From positions 1-57,160 of IMG/VR virus record IMGVR_UViG_3300009151_000085: 57,160 nucleotides of DNA, one strand, 5' to 3'. Positions 14,322 to 23,325 of the stretch are shown piece after piece; position 1 is the stretch's first letter, and each line of letters starts with the position of its first letter. Source of the stretch: a virus. The translations under genes were made by a program, and so were the position numbers. The notes below the pieces were generated by a model. That model was not told the DNA's origin. It saw only the letters and a program-made list of their open reading frames with translations, and searched no databases.

Positions 14322-14750
14322 CTAACGCATATGGCTGAATAATTCATCAAATCCCGCCTCTATAGTAATTCCCCTTAAATGGTACACGTCACCCAACCAT
14401 ACCTTTATAACGTCCCTAACTTGGGAATCTCTAAGTCCAAAACCATATGTCAAAAATGACCAAATATCACCATAAGATATATAAATAATTTTTTTATCCA
14501 ACAACATTAAATTATTTCCGTTTTCTTGTTTAAATAAAGTCCAGTTTGCTGATAACTTACGCTGAACCATATCCAAATCATCAAACATATGTAGAAACCC
14601 CATTGGATCATTATTGAATGCCAATTTTGCCAACTCTTTTGATCCATTAACCATTTGCGAAGTATCTACCCAACCATAATCTTTAATCTGTTGTTTAAGA
14701 TTATGCTTTAACGATTCCTCTTTTAATATTTTTTTAATTAATTGCTTCAT
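14322..14750 (-). CDS. Leader-bearing protein, 142 aa
   Basis: Starts MKQLIKKILKEESLKHNLKQ, a short form of the shared leader with a possible cut after LKE. The rest (MVNGSKELAKLAFNNDPMGF, then YISYGDIWSFLTYGFGLRD) forms a compact helical body with no catalytic pattern. It lies 4 nt after the stop of the 398-aa leader-bearing gene, so the two form one operon driven from the TATTTATA at 15956. An internal virion protein is the likeliest reading. Confidence 0.7.
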   Translation of the reverse strand: MKQLIKKILKEESLKHNLKQQIKDYGWVDTSQMVNGSKELAKLAFNNDPMGFLHMFDDLDMVQRKLSANWTLFKQENGNNLMLLDKKIIYISYGDIWSFLTYGFGLRDSQVRDVIKVWLGDVYHLRGITIEAGFDELFSHMR

Positions 14751-14754
14751 AAAA

Positions 14755-15951
14755 TTAATTTTGTCTCATTACGTGGTACCACTTATTGTTTACCTTATAT
14801 TCATCATCTCTACCATCATAACCATTAAAAATATTACCATAACCGTCATCATTAATTATATCGGTAATAACACCATCGATGTCAACGAATTCTAAAAAAT
14901 AATCATCATCATAACCCATATCCTTCAGGTGTCTTAAAAAATCAGAACCAACATCATTAACTCGCCCATTTATTTCATCCTCAATAGCCGCCTCGTCGTA
15001 ATCCCCCTCTGGAGAATCGTTTATGTCCTCAATAATTTCTTCGATGTCGGTTATTTCATCTTCAATTTCTTCAACTTGATTTTCGTCTAACTCCTCGTCG
15101 TTTAATCTGATTTTTAGTTTTTCTATTTTTTGTGTATAAATATTAACGTAGTTTTTTTGTTGATGTGAAAGGGTTTTTGGGATGTCGAATTCCTCTGGAT
15201 TATTTGTTATATCATCCGAATAATAGTCATATAACCATTTGTCAACTCGATCTGTGTCTAAATTATTTTCCCAAACATACGATCTGAACGTTTCATAACC
15301 TGACTCATCAATCCTATCCTGCAGATATTCTCTAGCAACATCATCTATCTTATCATCCGGTATCACCAACCATTCGCTTTCGCCATTTTCATCTCCAAGC
15401 CATTCATAATATTTATGATTACTATCAGTCCAAATAAAATATTTATCCTCAGGTACAGTTTCCCCTTCTTCGTTTTCATATTCACCCACAGATCCGATAT
15501 CCATAAGATGTAAAAAGAGAGCTTCCGTTTCATTTGATACCTCGTCGTCATTATCTTCCACATTCCATTCACCATTCTCTCGATACCCATTAAGGACTTT
15601 AAGTTTTTTATCTAAAATCTTTTTATTTTCGATTTGCTCCATTCTACTACTATAATATCTGAACCAACCTTTAACTTTATTTTTATCGAAATAAGTTATA
15701 TTCGTTTTGGATATATCTAAATTTCCATCAACGTAATCAATACTATCAATATTTGTTATGTCACCATTATAACTTAAATTTAAATCACCATCAATTTTAA
15801 TTTTTTTACCCTTATAGTCTGGTAGTCGGTTTATAATCGATCCATCACCGTTAACGTACTTTAACAAGTCCATATACTCTTCAGGTGAAACGCTCACCCA
15901 TTCCTCATCTTGCTCTCTTAAAACCATTCTGACGTTATTTTTTAATCCCAT
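14755..15951 (-). CDS. Leader-bearing acidic protein, 398 aa
   Basis: Starts MGLKNNVRMVLREQDEE, a leader ending in the possible cut site VLRE. Residues ~45-95 carry a short leucine-rich-like ladder (KIKIDGDLNLSYNGDITNID then YVDGNLDIS). The remainder is very acidic (many DD and EE pairs) with a long coiled segment (KIEKLKIRLNDEELDENQVE) around 275-295. It has no enzyme motif. Such acidity suits a protein meant to bind basic partners or mimic DNA. TATTTATA lies 4 nt upstream of the ATG. It is probably packaged in the head. Confidence 0.75.
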   Translation of the reverse strand: MGLKNNVRMVLREQDEEWVSVSPEEYMDLLKYVNGDGSIINRLPDYKGKKIKIDGDLNLSYNGDITNIDSIDYVDGNLDISKTNITYFDKNKVKGWFRYYSSRMEQIENKKILDKKLKVLNGYRENGEWNVEDNDDEVSNETEALFLHLMDIGSVGEYENEEGETVPEDKYFIWTDSNHKYYEWLGDENGESEWLVIPDDKIDDVAREYLQDRIDESGYETFRSYVWENNLDTDRVDKWLYDYYSDDITNNPEEFDIPKTLSHQQKNYVNIYTQKIEKLKIRLNDEELDENQVEEIEDEITDIEEIIEDINDSPEGDYDEAAIEDEINGRVNDVGSDFLRHLKDMGYDDDYFLEFVDIDGVITDIINDDGYGNIFNGYDGRDDEYKVNNKWYHVMRQN

Positions 15952-15955
15952 AATC

Positions 15956-15963
15956 TATAAATA
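15956..15963 (-). promoter_or_regulatory. Putative late motif TATTTATA
   Basis: An exact TATTTATA 4 nt before the ATG at 15951. It is one of a divergent pair, the other being 16001-16008 on the plus strand. Confidence 0.5.
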
Positions 15964-16000
15964 GTTTCTATTTACAAATGATTCTTTTATAGTTATCAAA

Positions 16001-16008
16001 TATTTATA
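16001..16008 (+). promoter_or_regulatory. Putative late motif TATTTATA
   Basis: An exact TATTTATA 33 nt before the ATG of the Cys/Gln-rich small gene at 16042. Confidence 0.45.
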
Positions 16009-16041
16009 TACATAACGATAAACTTACTAAAAAATTTAATC

Positions 16042-16188
16042 ATGGGGTGCGGATGCAAAAACAAAACTAACGAACAAACACAAGTTCAAACACAACAACA
16101 ACAAACACAAACACAACAACAACAAAATAACGAGTCTGTTAAGGTGGCTGTAACTAAGATTGTTGAAAAATATTACAATAAAAAATAA
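16042..16188 (+). CDS. Cys/Gln-rich small protein, 48 aa
   Basis: The frame begins MGCGCKNKTNEQTQ, runs through a Gln/Thr tract made of two QQQQ blocks, and ends in a helical KVAVTKIVEKYYNKK. The N-terminal Cys-Gly-Cys could bind metal or be modified. There is no signal peptide or lipobox. The low-complexity linker resembles those joining a small anchor to a helix in virion accessory proteins. It is a single gene on the plus strand behind a TATTTATA site. Function unknown. Confidence 0.65.
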   Translation: MGCGCKNKTNEQTQVQTQQQQTQTQQQQNNESVKVAVTKIVEKYYNKK

Positions 16189-16252
16189 TTAGTATTTAAC
16201 CTATATTTTTTTTTACATAACATTGTTAAAATAAATGTTCAATTAAAAAAAA

Positions 16253-17134
16253 ATGAATACAACAGAATACTATAACTTTTTAGACGGCAAAAACCTTTGT
16301 AATATTTTTGCAAGTCTTATAGTGAAAAAAATAAATGAGTCCGTTCCTAACGCCAAAACTGAAATCTCAGTAATAAACGTTAGGAATTTTTTTATCGTAA
16401 AGGGTAAAACGTCTTCGGATAAACCATTGATGGTTGCTGACATTTTTCAAGAGTTTACATCTAAATATAGTGAAGATTTATCTAAGACTATTAGAGTTAT
16501 TGACATCATTAACTACACTACCGATCCCGAATATGATTCGATAGATATCGACTACCAACTAAAAAAAGATTATAACGATTTTAACATACAAAAATTCGTT
16601 AACTCATTTGTTGATAAAAACATATATTTTAATTTAAAATTAGATAAATCAAATCTCTCTATTTATTACGATTGTTTATCAGAAAAAAATGATGATGTGG
16701 TTCATATTTTAAAATCAAAGTTTAGTGATTATAAATTATTTAAATCTGATTTTTCCCAAGAGACTTACATTTCAGAAAAATTCTATGGTTTATCAAACAA
16801 TAACGAAAAGTTATACCACATGGCTTTAAAACATATTTTTCATAATATATCAATGGTTGGTATAACTAAAGAACTGAACGTTAAATTAACGTCCGAAAAC
16901 AAAATATCTTCAATAGATAACGAGAATATTAATTTATTCATTTATAACGACAACCACATAGTTAAAACCCCGTGGCTAACGTCATTAATATTGGATGTGT
17001 TTCCATTTACAGTTAGTGAACTAACGGAATTGTATCTGTCATCAGAAATTAACCACGTCGATGATGTAATTAATGACGATGACAATGCGCCTTGGAAAAA
17101 ATTAAATATGGTTGGCGATTTAATTTTATTTTAA
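16253..17134 (+). CDS. Hypothetical protein, 293 aa
   Basis: No family recognised. It begins MNTTEYYNFLDGKNLCNIFA and shows alternating strands and helices in the first third (TEISVINVRNFFIVKGKT, then RVIDIINY). It has many Asn, Asp and Ser residues and ends NDDDNAPWKKLNMVGDLILF. There are no Cys clusters or membrane helices. Its 3' end overlaps the glutaredoxin gene on the other strand by 9 nt. A run of eight A precedes its ATG. Confidence 0.75.
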   Translation: MNTTEYYNFLDGKNLCNIFASLIVKKINESVPNAKTEISVINVRNFFIVKGKTSSDKPLMVADIFQEFTSKYSEDLSKTIRVIDIINYTTDPEYDSIDIDYQLKKDYNDFNIQKFVNSFVDKNIYFNLKLDKSNLSIYYDCLSEKNDDVVHILKSKFSDYKLFKSDFSQETYISEKFYGLSNNNEKLYHMALKHIFHNISMVGITKELNVKLTSENKISSIDNENINLFIYNDNHIVKTPWLTSLILDVFPFTVSELTELYLSSEINHVDDVINDDDNAPWKKLNMVGDLILF

Positions 17135-17410
17135 ATACCCCTTAACCATTTCAACGCCCTCGTGGATATCCTGGAAATCTCTTTCGGGGGCGTATAATTT
17201 AATATTGTTTGGATTATCTTCATTATCAAGAGTGAGAAGTAAAAACGCGGGTATATATTCATTCTCTATTAGTTTTGAGTATTCATCATATTCCTGTTCA
17301 TATTCGTCAATGTCTCTTTCTAAAAAATCAATGTTTGATTTTTCTAACTCTTCTTTAATCATGGTACAATAAGGACATCCCTTCATTGTGTATAAAATAA
17401 CAACTTTCAT
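17126..17410 (-). CDS. Glutaredoxin, 94 aa
   Basis: A small thioredoxin-fold protein with the dithiol active site CPYC (about residues 12-15) following the VVILYTMKG strand and preceding a long helix. A cis-Pro equivalent lies in EYIPAFLLL. Phage glutaredoxins usually donate electrons to ribonucleotide reductase or reset redox proteins; no reductase is in this window. It is the last gene of the operon that begins at 19741, 1 nt after the gene at 17412-17756. Confidence 0.85.
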   Translation of the reverse strand: MKVVILYTMKGCPYCTMIKEELEKSNIDFLERDIDEYEQEYDEYSKLIENEYIPAFLLLTLDNEDNPNNIKLYAPERDFQDIHEGVEMVKGYLK

Positions 17411-17411
17411 A

Positions 17412-17756
17412 TTAATCGATTGTATTGAATTTATTTAGACTTTTTATTAAAAAGGAAATCATCTCATCATTCTCCCCATTTGTTAGAATATATAAAGTAT
17501 AGACACTTTCTCCCCCCACTTTTTCATAATAAATCATATCCATCTTAGTCCCATACATTAATAACCCCTCTAAATTAAATAACTTGTTGCCGTCAAAAAA
17601 CTTTCGATACCAAACTAATTTATTTTTTTTTATCAATTCATCAATACCTTCCTTTGTTATATTTTTTGTTTGTATAATAGATGGTAAAATAGTAAAGGAC
17701 GACTCATATATCTCCGTTATGTAGTTAGGTAGTATAAAATCTTTTTTTTCTTCCAT
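17412..17756 (-). CDS. Hypothetical protein, 114 aa
   Basis: No family recognised. It begins MEEKKDFILPNYITEIYESS and contains a TKEGIDELIKKNKLVWYRKF segment and a beta-hairpin-like LFNLEGLLMYGTKMDMIYYE. It is probably a small soluble protein. It is packed 1 nt from both neighbours, between the PcfJ-like protein and glutaredoxin. Confidence 0.65.
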   Translation of the reverse strand: MEEKKDFILPNYITEIYESSFTILPSIIQTKNITKEGIDELIKKNKLVWYRKFFDGNKLFNLEGLLMYGTKMDMIYYEKVGGESVYTLYILTNGENDEMISFLIKSLNKFNTID

Positions 17757-17757
17757 A

Positions 17758-19428
17758 TCAAAAATCGTCTAATAGATTATAATCCACCATATTCTCTTGT
17801 AAAGCACAATTACCATTATTCCAAACCGGGTACATATTTTTAATCATGTCATCATTTTTAAATATAGACAGTGTTTTAACCACCTTACCATTTGGAAATC
17901 TTTTCTCCATTAATGGTAATTTTATGATGTCTTTACCATAAAGATACTTGGCGAACCCTTCCAATTCGTTAATTGGTGATATCCACTCATCTGTAAGTGG
18001 TTTATTGAATCTACCTAGTTTTTGCATAACCTTAAGTCCGTCTTTCGAGTATCGTAGCTCAACACTAGCTCTGTCATTACCATTCACATTCCCCTTTCTT
18101 AAAGACACAATAAAACAATAAGGTTTCTCACTATAAGTTCTAACGCAGTTATTTTGAATCATAGACTCACACTCGTATTGTTCTGTCGTTTTTAGTAGTA
18201 CGGGGTAATATGTTTCCCCATCATGAATAATTGGTTTTTCAATCAAATACGCATCATCACCGTAGAATCGATTAACCACACCAGTTCGATAAGATTGCAC
18301 AATCGTCGACCATTCTGTATGTTCAACAACGTAATCATCGTAGTTAGTTGCTAAAATTTTAACGTTTTCACCATATCGAGCTAAGGATGATTTATATTGG
18401 ATGTGATCATATAAAGAGTTTAATAACGTATTGGTGGTTGTTGTGTTTAATATTTTAACAATGTTTTCACGTTCCTTTTTACTTAAATCATAAACTTGTG
18501 TAGTGTATACCCCATTAAAGTACTCACCTATGGCGGTGTCATTTAAAAAGCACTCATTATTAACTTTATTAAATAAGTCTTGTCCTAGTAGACTATAAAA
18601 TTCATTAACCCCTCGCAAGTCAACATTATTATATTTATTTAATAACGTTCTGATTTTTGTTCCTTTAAACTTATTTTTAGTCATGAACCAAGTAACCAGA
18701 TTATTCCCACTTTCCCTAATTTCTTTTTTTGGTGTGTAGTATGATTTGAACTTAGAGAATGCGTCTGGGTATTTAATTCCTGAGAATTTCAAATACAACT
18801 GATAGAATTTATCCTCTGGCAACATATCTTCATTATCAAACTTAACGTCCATTCTCTCAGCAACCCTATCTAAAAATATTTTAGTCACCTCATCATAGAG
18901 GGGATTAGTACTATAGTTAGGGTTGGGGTCCATATTAAAATAACGTAAACTGTTAATAACCTCCATAGTATTTAAGTCGGTTCTATACATGGACATTTTA
19001 GATCCAACTTTAGCTCGTTTTTTAAGTCTAAGTATTCCCGAATAAAATGTTTTTCTTTTAATGTTGAATGTCAGATAACTAATTTCACGTCTAACTCTAA
19101 AAAATCTTTTTGATACGTCTCTAATATTATTATAACTATAAATTTTAAGTGCGATTTTATTTTCGGTCTCCTCAATAACTAAGGTTTTTCTTCTCATATG
19201 TACACTAGCCAATGGTGTTCCGTAGTTTTCTAAAAAAAGGTTTTCGTCATGAGTTGTATACTTCAATGTGAATGTCCCGAACGATCGTATAGGGGTTGCT
19301 GAAACATGAGTAAAGATATCCATCGGATCACTATCTTTTTTTACTGTTGGTATTTTGTTGTAATTCTCAAAAACCTCAGTTGTATAAATAACTTGTTGTT
19401 TTTTAAAAAGTGTTGTCACATCTGACAT
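17758..19428 (-). CDS. PcfJ-like protein, 556 aa
   Basis: The C-terminal ~140 residues carry the PcfJ-type signature: ECESMIQNNCVRTYSEKPYC, then FIVSLRK, RASVELRYS, VMQKLGRFNKPL and a closing helical segment. This domain is widespread in plasmids and phages, and its activity is unknown. The N-terminal 400 residues are basic and rich in Tyr, with RRKTLVIEETENKIALK-type strands. It is in the operon started at 19759-19789. By neighbourhood it is an early or middle gene of unknown mechanism. Confidence 0.65.
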   Translation of the reverse strand: MSDVTTLFKKQQVIYTTEVFENYNKIPTVKKDSDPMDIFTHVSATPIRSFGTFTLKYTTHDENLFLENYGTPLASVHMRRKTLVIEETENKIALKIYSYNNIRDVSKRFFRVRREISYLTFNIKRKTFYSGILRLKKRAKVGSKMSMYRTDLNTMEVINSLRYFNMDPNPNYSTNPLYDEVTKIFLDRVAERMDVKFDNEDMLPEDKFYQLYLKFSGIKYPDAFSKFKSYYTPKKEIRESGNNLVTWFMTKNKFKGTKIRTLLNKYNNVDLRGVNEFYSLLGQDLFNKVNNECFLNDTAIGEYFNGVYTTQVYDLSKKERENIVKILNTTTTNTLLNSLYDHIQYKSSLARYGENVKILATNYDDYVVEHTEWSTIVQSYRTGVVNRFYGDDAYLIEKPIIHDGETYYPVLLKTTEQYECESMIQNNCVRTYSEKPYCFIVSLRKGNVNGNDRASVELRYSKDGLKVMQKLGRFNKPLTDEWISPINELEGFAKYLYGKDIIKLPLMEKRFPNGKVVKTLSIFKNDDMIKNMYPVWNNGNCALQENMVDYNLLDDF

Positions 19429-19450
19429 AAAACGTATAATTAAAAGATTA

Positions 19451-19741
19451 CTAATTCAAACAGATTAACCCCATACGGTGCTCCATAAAGGGCAATTTCA
19501 TTAACTTTTTTTCGTCGACAGGTACACCACTATTTATTTCAACTAGAATTTCAAGAATTTGTTTTCTTGTTGGTTCGACGGACTTTTCTTCTGTGACATT
19601 TTTTTCTACGGTTTCTCTTATTTTAACATAAAAAGATTCCGGTTCAACGTCACCTATTAGAATTTTCAATTGATCAGGATTTTTACTAAAAAACCCTTTA
19701 AACTGACTCATGTATATTTCAATTTCTAAACTCATTCCCAA
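19451..19741 (-). CDS. Hypothetical protein, 96 aa
   Basis: A small helical acidic protein (MGMSLEIEIYMSQFKGFFSK at the start, EEKSVEPTRKQILEILVEIN in the middle). No family recognised. It is first in the operon driven by the promoter at 19759-19789. An alternative start two codons downstream is possible. Confidence 0.65.
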   Translation of the reverse strand: MGMSLEIEIYMSQFKGFFSKNPDQLKILIGDVEPESFYVKIRETVEKNVTEEKSVEPTRKQILEILVEINSGVPVDEKKLMKLPFMEHRMGLICLN

Positions 19742-19758
19742 AATTTTTAAACTTTAAA

Positions 19759-19789
19759 CAAAAATACTAAACATTTTGGTTATTACAAA
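19759..19789 (-). promoter_or_regulatory. Bacteroidota-type promoter
   Basis: TTTG (19786-19789), 19 nt, then TATTTTTG (19759-19766). Its -33 box sits in a 6-bp hairpin GGTTAT/ATAACC (19778-19794) that follows the stop codon of the gene upstream. Confidence 0.7.
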
Positions 19790-19794
19790 TAACC

Positions 19795-21108
19795 TTAAGC
19801 AAATAAATGGAAATTATCATCAGAATCCATTTTCTTTCTTAAATCATCAGGTATCGACGTGCTAGGATTACTACCTTTCATATTAAGTACCGTTAATCTT
19901 GGTAAATTAACCAAACAAGCAGGTAATGGTTTCATATTTGGATTCTCAGGTAATGAAAGGAATTGTAATTTTTCAAGACTACAAAGCGATTCAGGTATTT
20001 CACTAACACATCCAACTAAGTGTATCGCAGTTAAGCTTTTAAACTTACCGATAGTATCTGGAATCACCAATGATAACGGTTCCCCACCTTTTTTGGTGAA
20101 CTCAAGTCTTTCAATGTTTTCAGGTAAAGTATCGAAGAAATCATCAAAACCATATAGAGCGATGAATTTAGATGCTGAATCTCCAGGATAGTTAACTGTA
20201 ACTTTTTTCCCGTTTTTAGATGTCAGTCCACTCATGAACTCAGGTTTAAAATACTCTTTAAGTCCTGGCTCTTGTTTGTTTAAGAATTCAACCAAGTCAA
20301 TTTGATGATCGGCAGGATCCATATACTGATTATCAGGGAAATGGAATTGGTATCTAAGAGCTGGAAGTCCTGAACTTTGTCCAACATCCATGCTACTAGT
20401 AAACGCTTGTGGAGAATTTGGTATAACCACATAAAGAGGTCCTTTAGCGATGTATCTTTCGAACCATGTAAGTCCAGGGGATGATGTACACCATCTTGTT
20501 TCACCCTTAGATGGCTCCAAATGGTTTCCACCATAAAAACACGCCGCCTTCTTACCTAACTCACCTTTATCCTCGATTCTAGCAACCGTCCATTGACTTC
20601 CACGATAAACGATTTCAGCTCCAGGGTATTGGTATGTAACTGACGCTTCAGCCTTTTCTTCTTTACTTGCCTTAGTTTTTTCTAATGAAAAATCTTTAAC
20701 TTGATCGTATAATGTCGCCGGTGTTAACTTATTAATATCTCTAAACTCTTCTGGAATTCTATTTTTAAATCTTTCATACTTCATTAAATCAGAAGTAACC
20801 GTATACAAATCCTCCATCGCCTGACCATTAGGATCAAACTCAACATCAGGTTGTATATAATTTTTAAGTATCCATTGAACATACTTTCCAATTTTTACCT
20901 TGTCCATGTCTTTTTGACTCACATTATCAGGATCGATACCATTCGGTACTCTTGTCGTTGGGTCAGCCGCGATGAGCTTAAACAACGTTTTGAAGGATAT
21001 TGCCGCCTTTTTCTCCTTTGAAGGTTTTGCGTATTTGTCTAAAAGGATTTGAAATCTCGCGTTTTCAATTATCAAATCTCTTAGGATGTCTGTAAATCTA
21101 ATAGCCAT
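19795..21108 (-). CDS. Leader-bearing leucine-rich-repeat protein, 437 aa
   Basis: It starts MAIRFTDILRDLIIENARF, a leader variant with a possible cut after IIE. A helical region follows to about residue 150. Next comes a domain with GETRWCTSSPGLTWFERYI and GPLYVVIPN (about 203-237), and finally about five leucine-rich repeats (IPDTIGKFKSLTAIHLVG, LEKLQFLSLPENPNMKPLP, LVNLPRLTVLNMKG) at ~330-420. The repeat type with IP..I/L is common in secreted effectors. The TATTTATT motif lies 16 nt upstream. A virion-carried effector acting in the host is a reasonable guess. Confidence 0.75.
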   Translation of the reverse strand: MAIRFTDILRDLIIENARFQILLDKYAKPSKEKKAAISFKTLFKLIAADPTTRVPNGIDPDNVSQKDMDKVKIGKYVQWILKNYIQPDVEFDPNGQAMEDLYTVTSDLMKYERFKNRIPEEFRDINKLTPATLYDQVKDFSLEKTKASKEEKAEASVTYQYPGAEIVYRGSQWTVARIEDKGELGKKAACFYGGNHLEPSKGETRWCTSSPGLTWFERYIAKGPLYVVIPNSPQAFTSSMDVGQSSGLPALRYQFHFPDNQYMDPADHQIDLVEFLNKQEPGLKEYFKPEFMSGLTSKNGKKVTVNYPGDSASKFIALYGFDDFFDTLPENIERLEFTKKGGEPLSLVIPDTIGKFKSLTAIHLVGCVSEIPESLCSLEKLQFLSLPENPNMKPLPACLVNLPRLTVLNMKGSNPSTSIPDDLRKKMDSDDNFHLFA

Positions 21109-21124
21109 TTTAAATAGTTTTATT

Positions 21125-21132
21125 AATAAATA
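21125..21132 (-). promoter_or_regulatory. Putative late motif TATTTATT
   Basis: TATTTATT 16 nt before the ATG at 21108. Confidence 0.4.
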
Positions 21133-21156
21133 TCACAAATATAAGAAAAATGTTAT

Positions 21157-21999
21157 TTAATAGTTCATTATTAATAATTCCTCTCCCATATTTTGTTTTG
21201 TTCCTTTTTTTGCTGCCGCCGCTTTTGCGAATTCTTTTTTCTCCCAAGAGTATTGATCTTTGGGAAACCATTCAGATAATAATGGGAAATCATAATACGA
21301 TAAGGAAAACTTACCCTTCACATCTTTTAAACAAATAGCCAATCTTTCGTGATCCTCTCTATCAAAATCGTGGTTCGAATAGTAGTTTTCTGTCTTCCAA
21401 TATGGTGGATCCAAATAAATGTATGTCGTTGGTGAATCATACTTTTTAATCACGTCAGCAAAATCCATATTCTCAACGTGGGTGATTTTTAAAAAGTGTT
21501 CAATCCAATCAGGTTTAGAAAGTTTATCTCTAAACGTTAAGTATTTTGACTTATACTTCCCTTTCAAATCAATAAACGAACTTGTTTCAGGTTTAGAACC
21601 ACTAAATACTTGTGTTAGCACATATACGTATTTAGCGGCAACTTCATAATCGCCAGGTTCTAAGCTGAAACCTTCATTAAAAATTTCAGCCTGAAACCTT
21701 ACAAACTGTTCTTTATATATTGGTGGTGTTGGTTCCTCCCCGAACTTCTGACAAGGAATCGAGTTTATTTCCTCTAACAACCTTGTGGGGTTTTGAATAC
21801 ATTTGAACAAGTTATAATTAAGTGGATTAAAGTCATTGTAAACGACTTTCTTTAGGTTGGGGAACTGTTTCAAGTCCATATTAAAGAAACACCAATACAT
21901 CCCCCCGAACGTTTCCACATACGTTTCCATATCTTTATCGTAGAAAGGTACAATCCACTTTCCAATCTTACTCTTACCACCAATATAACTCAATGCCAT
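21157..21999 (-). CDS. DNA adenine methyltransferase, Dam/D12 class, 280 aa
   Basis: It has the alpha-class order: YIGGKSKIGKWIVP (about residues 5-18) and YVETFGGMYW as the cofactor site, then YIYLDPPYW (catalytic DPPY, about 190-198), with a helical target-recognition part between. Such enzymes make N6-methyladenine at short palindromes. No cognate nuclease is near. The C terminus is basic and Ala/Lys-rich (AKAAAAKKGTKQ). It lies alone, between the LRR gene and a divergent small membrane gene. Confidence 0.9.
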   Translation of the reverse strand: MALSYIGGKSKIGKWIVPFYDKDMETYVETFGGMYWCFFNMDLKQFPNLKKVVYNDFNPLNYNLFKCIQNPTRLLEEINSIPCQKFGEEPTPPIYKEQFVRFQAEIFNEGFSLEPGDYEVAAKYVYVLTQVFSGSKPETSSFIDLKGKYKSKYLTFRDKLSKPDWIEHFLKITHVENMDFADVIKKYDSPTTYIYLDPPYWKTENYYSNHDFDREDHERLAICLKDVKGKFSLSYYDFPLLSEWFPKDQYSWEKKEFAKAAAAKKGTKQNMGEELLIMNY

Positions 22000-22143
22000 G
22001 TTATTTATTTTATTTCTTATTTATTAATCTTATTAAGTATAATCTTTTTCCTTTTAAAAACAAGTTATCAGTAGTATGTCCCCCCCTTTAAATTTCTATC
22101 CCCCAACCAATAAATTTATTTAAAATAATTATTTTTTATTTAT

Positions 22144-22353
22144 ATGTCAACTTATAATAATTATGTTTATAAAAAAGCCATGGAAAACGAATTAAAAGAA
22201 AATGAAGGACCAACTAAAGTGAGCGGATGTAAGACATGTAAGGACCCACTATCTAAAACTCAAAAAGGTATTTTAGTAATATCAGTATATATGTTTGGTA
22301 CATCGATATACGGTACAATTAAAATAGCTGAATATCTAATTAGTTTGTTTTAA
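22144..22353 (+). CDS. Small membrane protein, 69 aa
   Basis: A charged N-terminal half contains a CKTCKDPL pair, and a hydrophobic C-terminal segment follows (GILVISVYMFGTSIYGTIKI), long enough to span a membrane once. TTATTTAT directly touches the ATG, a variant of the late motif with no spacer. Its last 18 nt overlap the 3' end of dnaJ on the other strand. Function unknown. Confidence 0.65.
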   Translation: MSTYNNYVYKKAMENELKENEGPTKVSGCKTCKDPLSKTQKGILVISVYMFGTSIYGTIKIAEYLISLF

Positions 22354-23325
22354 AACATTTCTAATCTCATCTTTAATAGTATCATCAACATTCCCGTCCT
22401 TTTTAACGGATAGTTTTAAATAAAAATGTCCTCTATTACCATCAATAGTATACCCTTTATTCGGCATCCTTAATGGTTTATCAGAATCAAAATTAAGTGG
22501 CATTTTTATTTTTAAATTACCTTCAGGATGTTCGACTTCTAAATCATCCATAACAATTAAATCTAATACATCTAACTTCATCTTTAAAATAAGATCTAGA
22601 CCCATTTTTTCAAATTTATCGGTATTGTTGATGGTAACCTTTAAAATTAAGTCTCCTCTCATTTTGGATTGTTGGTAATAATCGCCTCTAAGTCTAACTC
22701 TCATATGATCACCGTTATCAACATTTTTTGGTATATCCACATTTAATTTTTCTTTGCTTGGTATTACCCCGTTACCAATACATGATTCACATCTACGTTT
22801 AAGTATTGATCCTTGCCCATTACAGGAATTACAATTCATTTGGACCTGTTGTCTAAACATACCAGTACCAAAAATTTGGATGACTACCCCTCTACCTTTA
22901 CAGGTGGCGCAACCAGTCTTTTCCCCACCAGTCCCATCACATGGATCACACTTTAAATATACGTCGTAGTCTATGTCTTTTTTAACGCCAAAAAAACTAT
23001 CAACTGGAGTTAATACTATCTCTAAAATTTTATCAGGAGCCTTTGGTTGTCTCTGTCTATTACCGTTCACCATTTGTTCGAACATAGAATTAACATCAAA
23101 TCCCCCACCCATACCAGCAAATGGATTGCTTTTTTGATTATCGTAATTTTTTCTCTTATTGGGATCTCCAATATTGTCATACGCCGCAGAAATATCTTTA
23201 AACTTTTCTTCACCGTCAGGGTTTACATCTGGATGATATTGTTTACTTAATTTTCTATATGCTTTTTTTATTTCGGCTTGTGTTGCTTTTTCGTCAACAC
23301 CTAAAATTTCATAGTAATTTTTCAT
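22336..23325 (-). CDS. dnaJ: DnaJ-type Hsp40 co-chaperone, 329 aa
   Basis: A type I Hsp40. The J domain covers residues 1-65 with HPD at 31-33, followed by a short Gly/Phe region (NPFAGMGGGF). Four CxxCxGxG zinc modules follow (CDPCDGTG, CATCKGRG, CNSCNGQG, CESCIGNG) at about 130-195, then the two C-terminal client-binding barrels. It would stimulate a host DnaK, since no DnaK is in the window. I start at 23325 (MKNYYEILGV), the canonical J-domain start. That start codon overlaps by 2 nt the ATG of the divergent gene at 23324. Confidence 0.93.
   Translation of the reverse strand: MKNYYEILGVDEKATQAEIKKAYRKLSKQYHPDVNPDGEEKFKDISAAYDNIGDPNKRKNYDNQKSNPFAGMGGGFDVNSMFEQMVNGNRQRQPKAPDKILEIVLTPVDSFFGVKKDIDYDVYLKCDPCDGTGGEKTGCATCKGRGVVIQIFGTGMFRQQVQMNCNSCNGQGSILKRRCESCIGNGVIPSKEKLNVDIPKNVDNGDHMRVRLRGDYYQQSKMRGDLILKVTINNTDKFEKMGLDLILKMKLDVLDLIVMDDLEVEHPEGNLKIKMPLNFDSDKPLRMPNKGYTIDGNRGHFYLKLSVKKDGNVDDTIKDEIRNVLKQTN

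Noticed and set aside
19778-19794. Hairpin GGTTAT/ATAACC as a terminator
   Set aside because: No T run follows it; it overlaps the -33 box of the next promoter and may be incidental.
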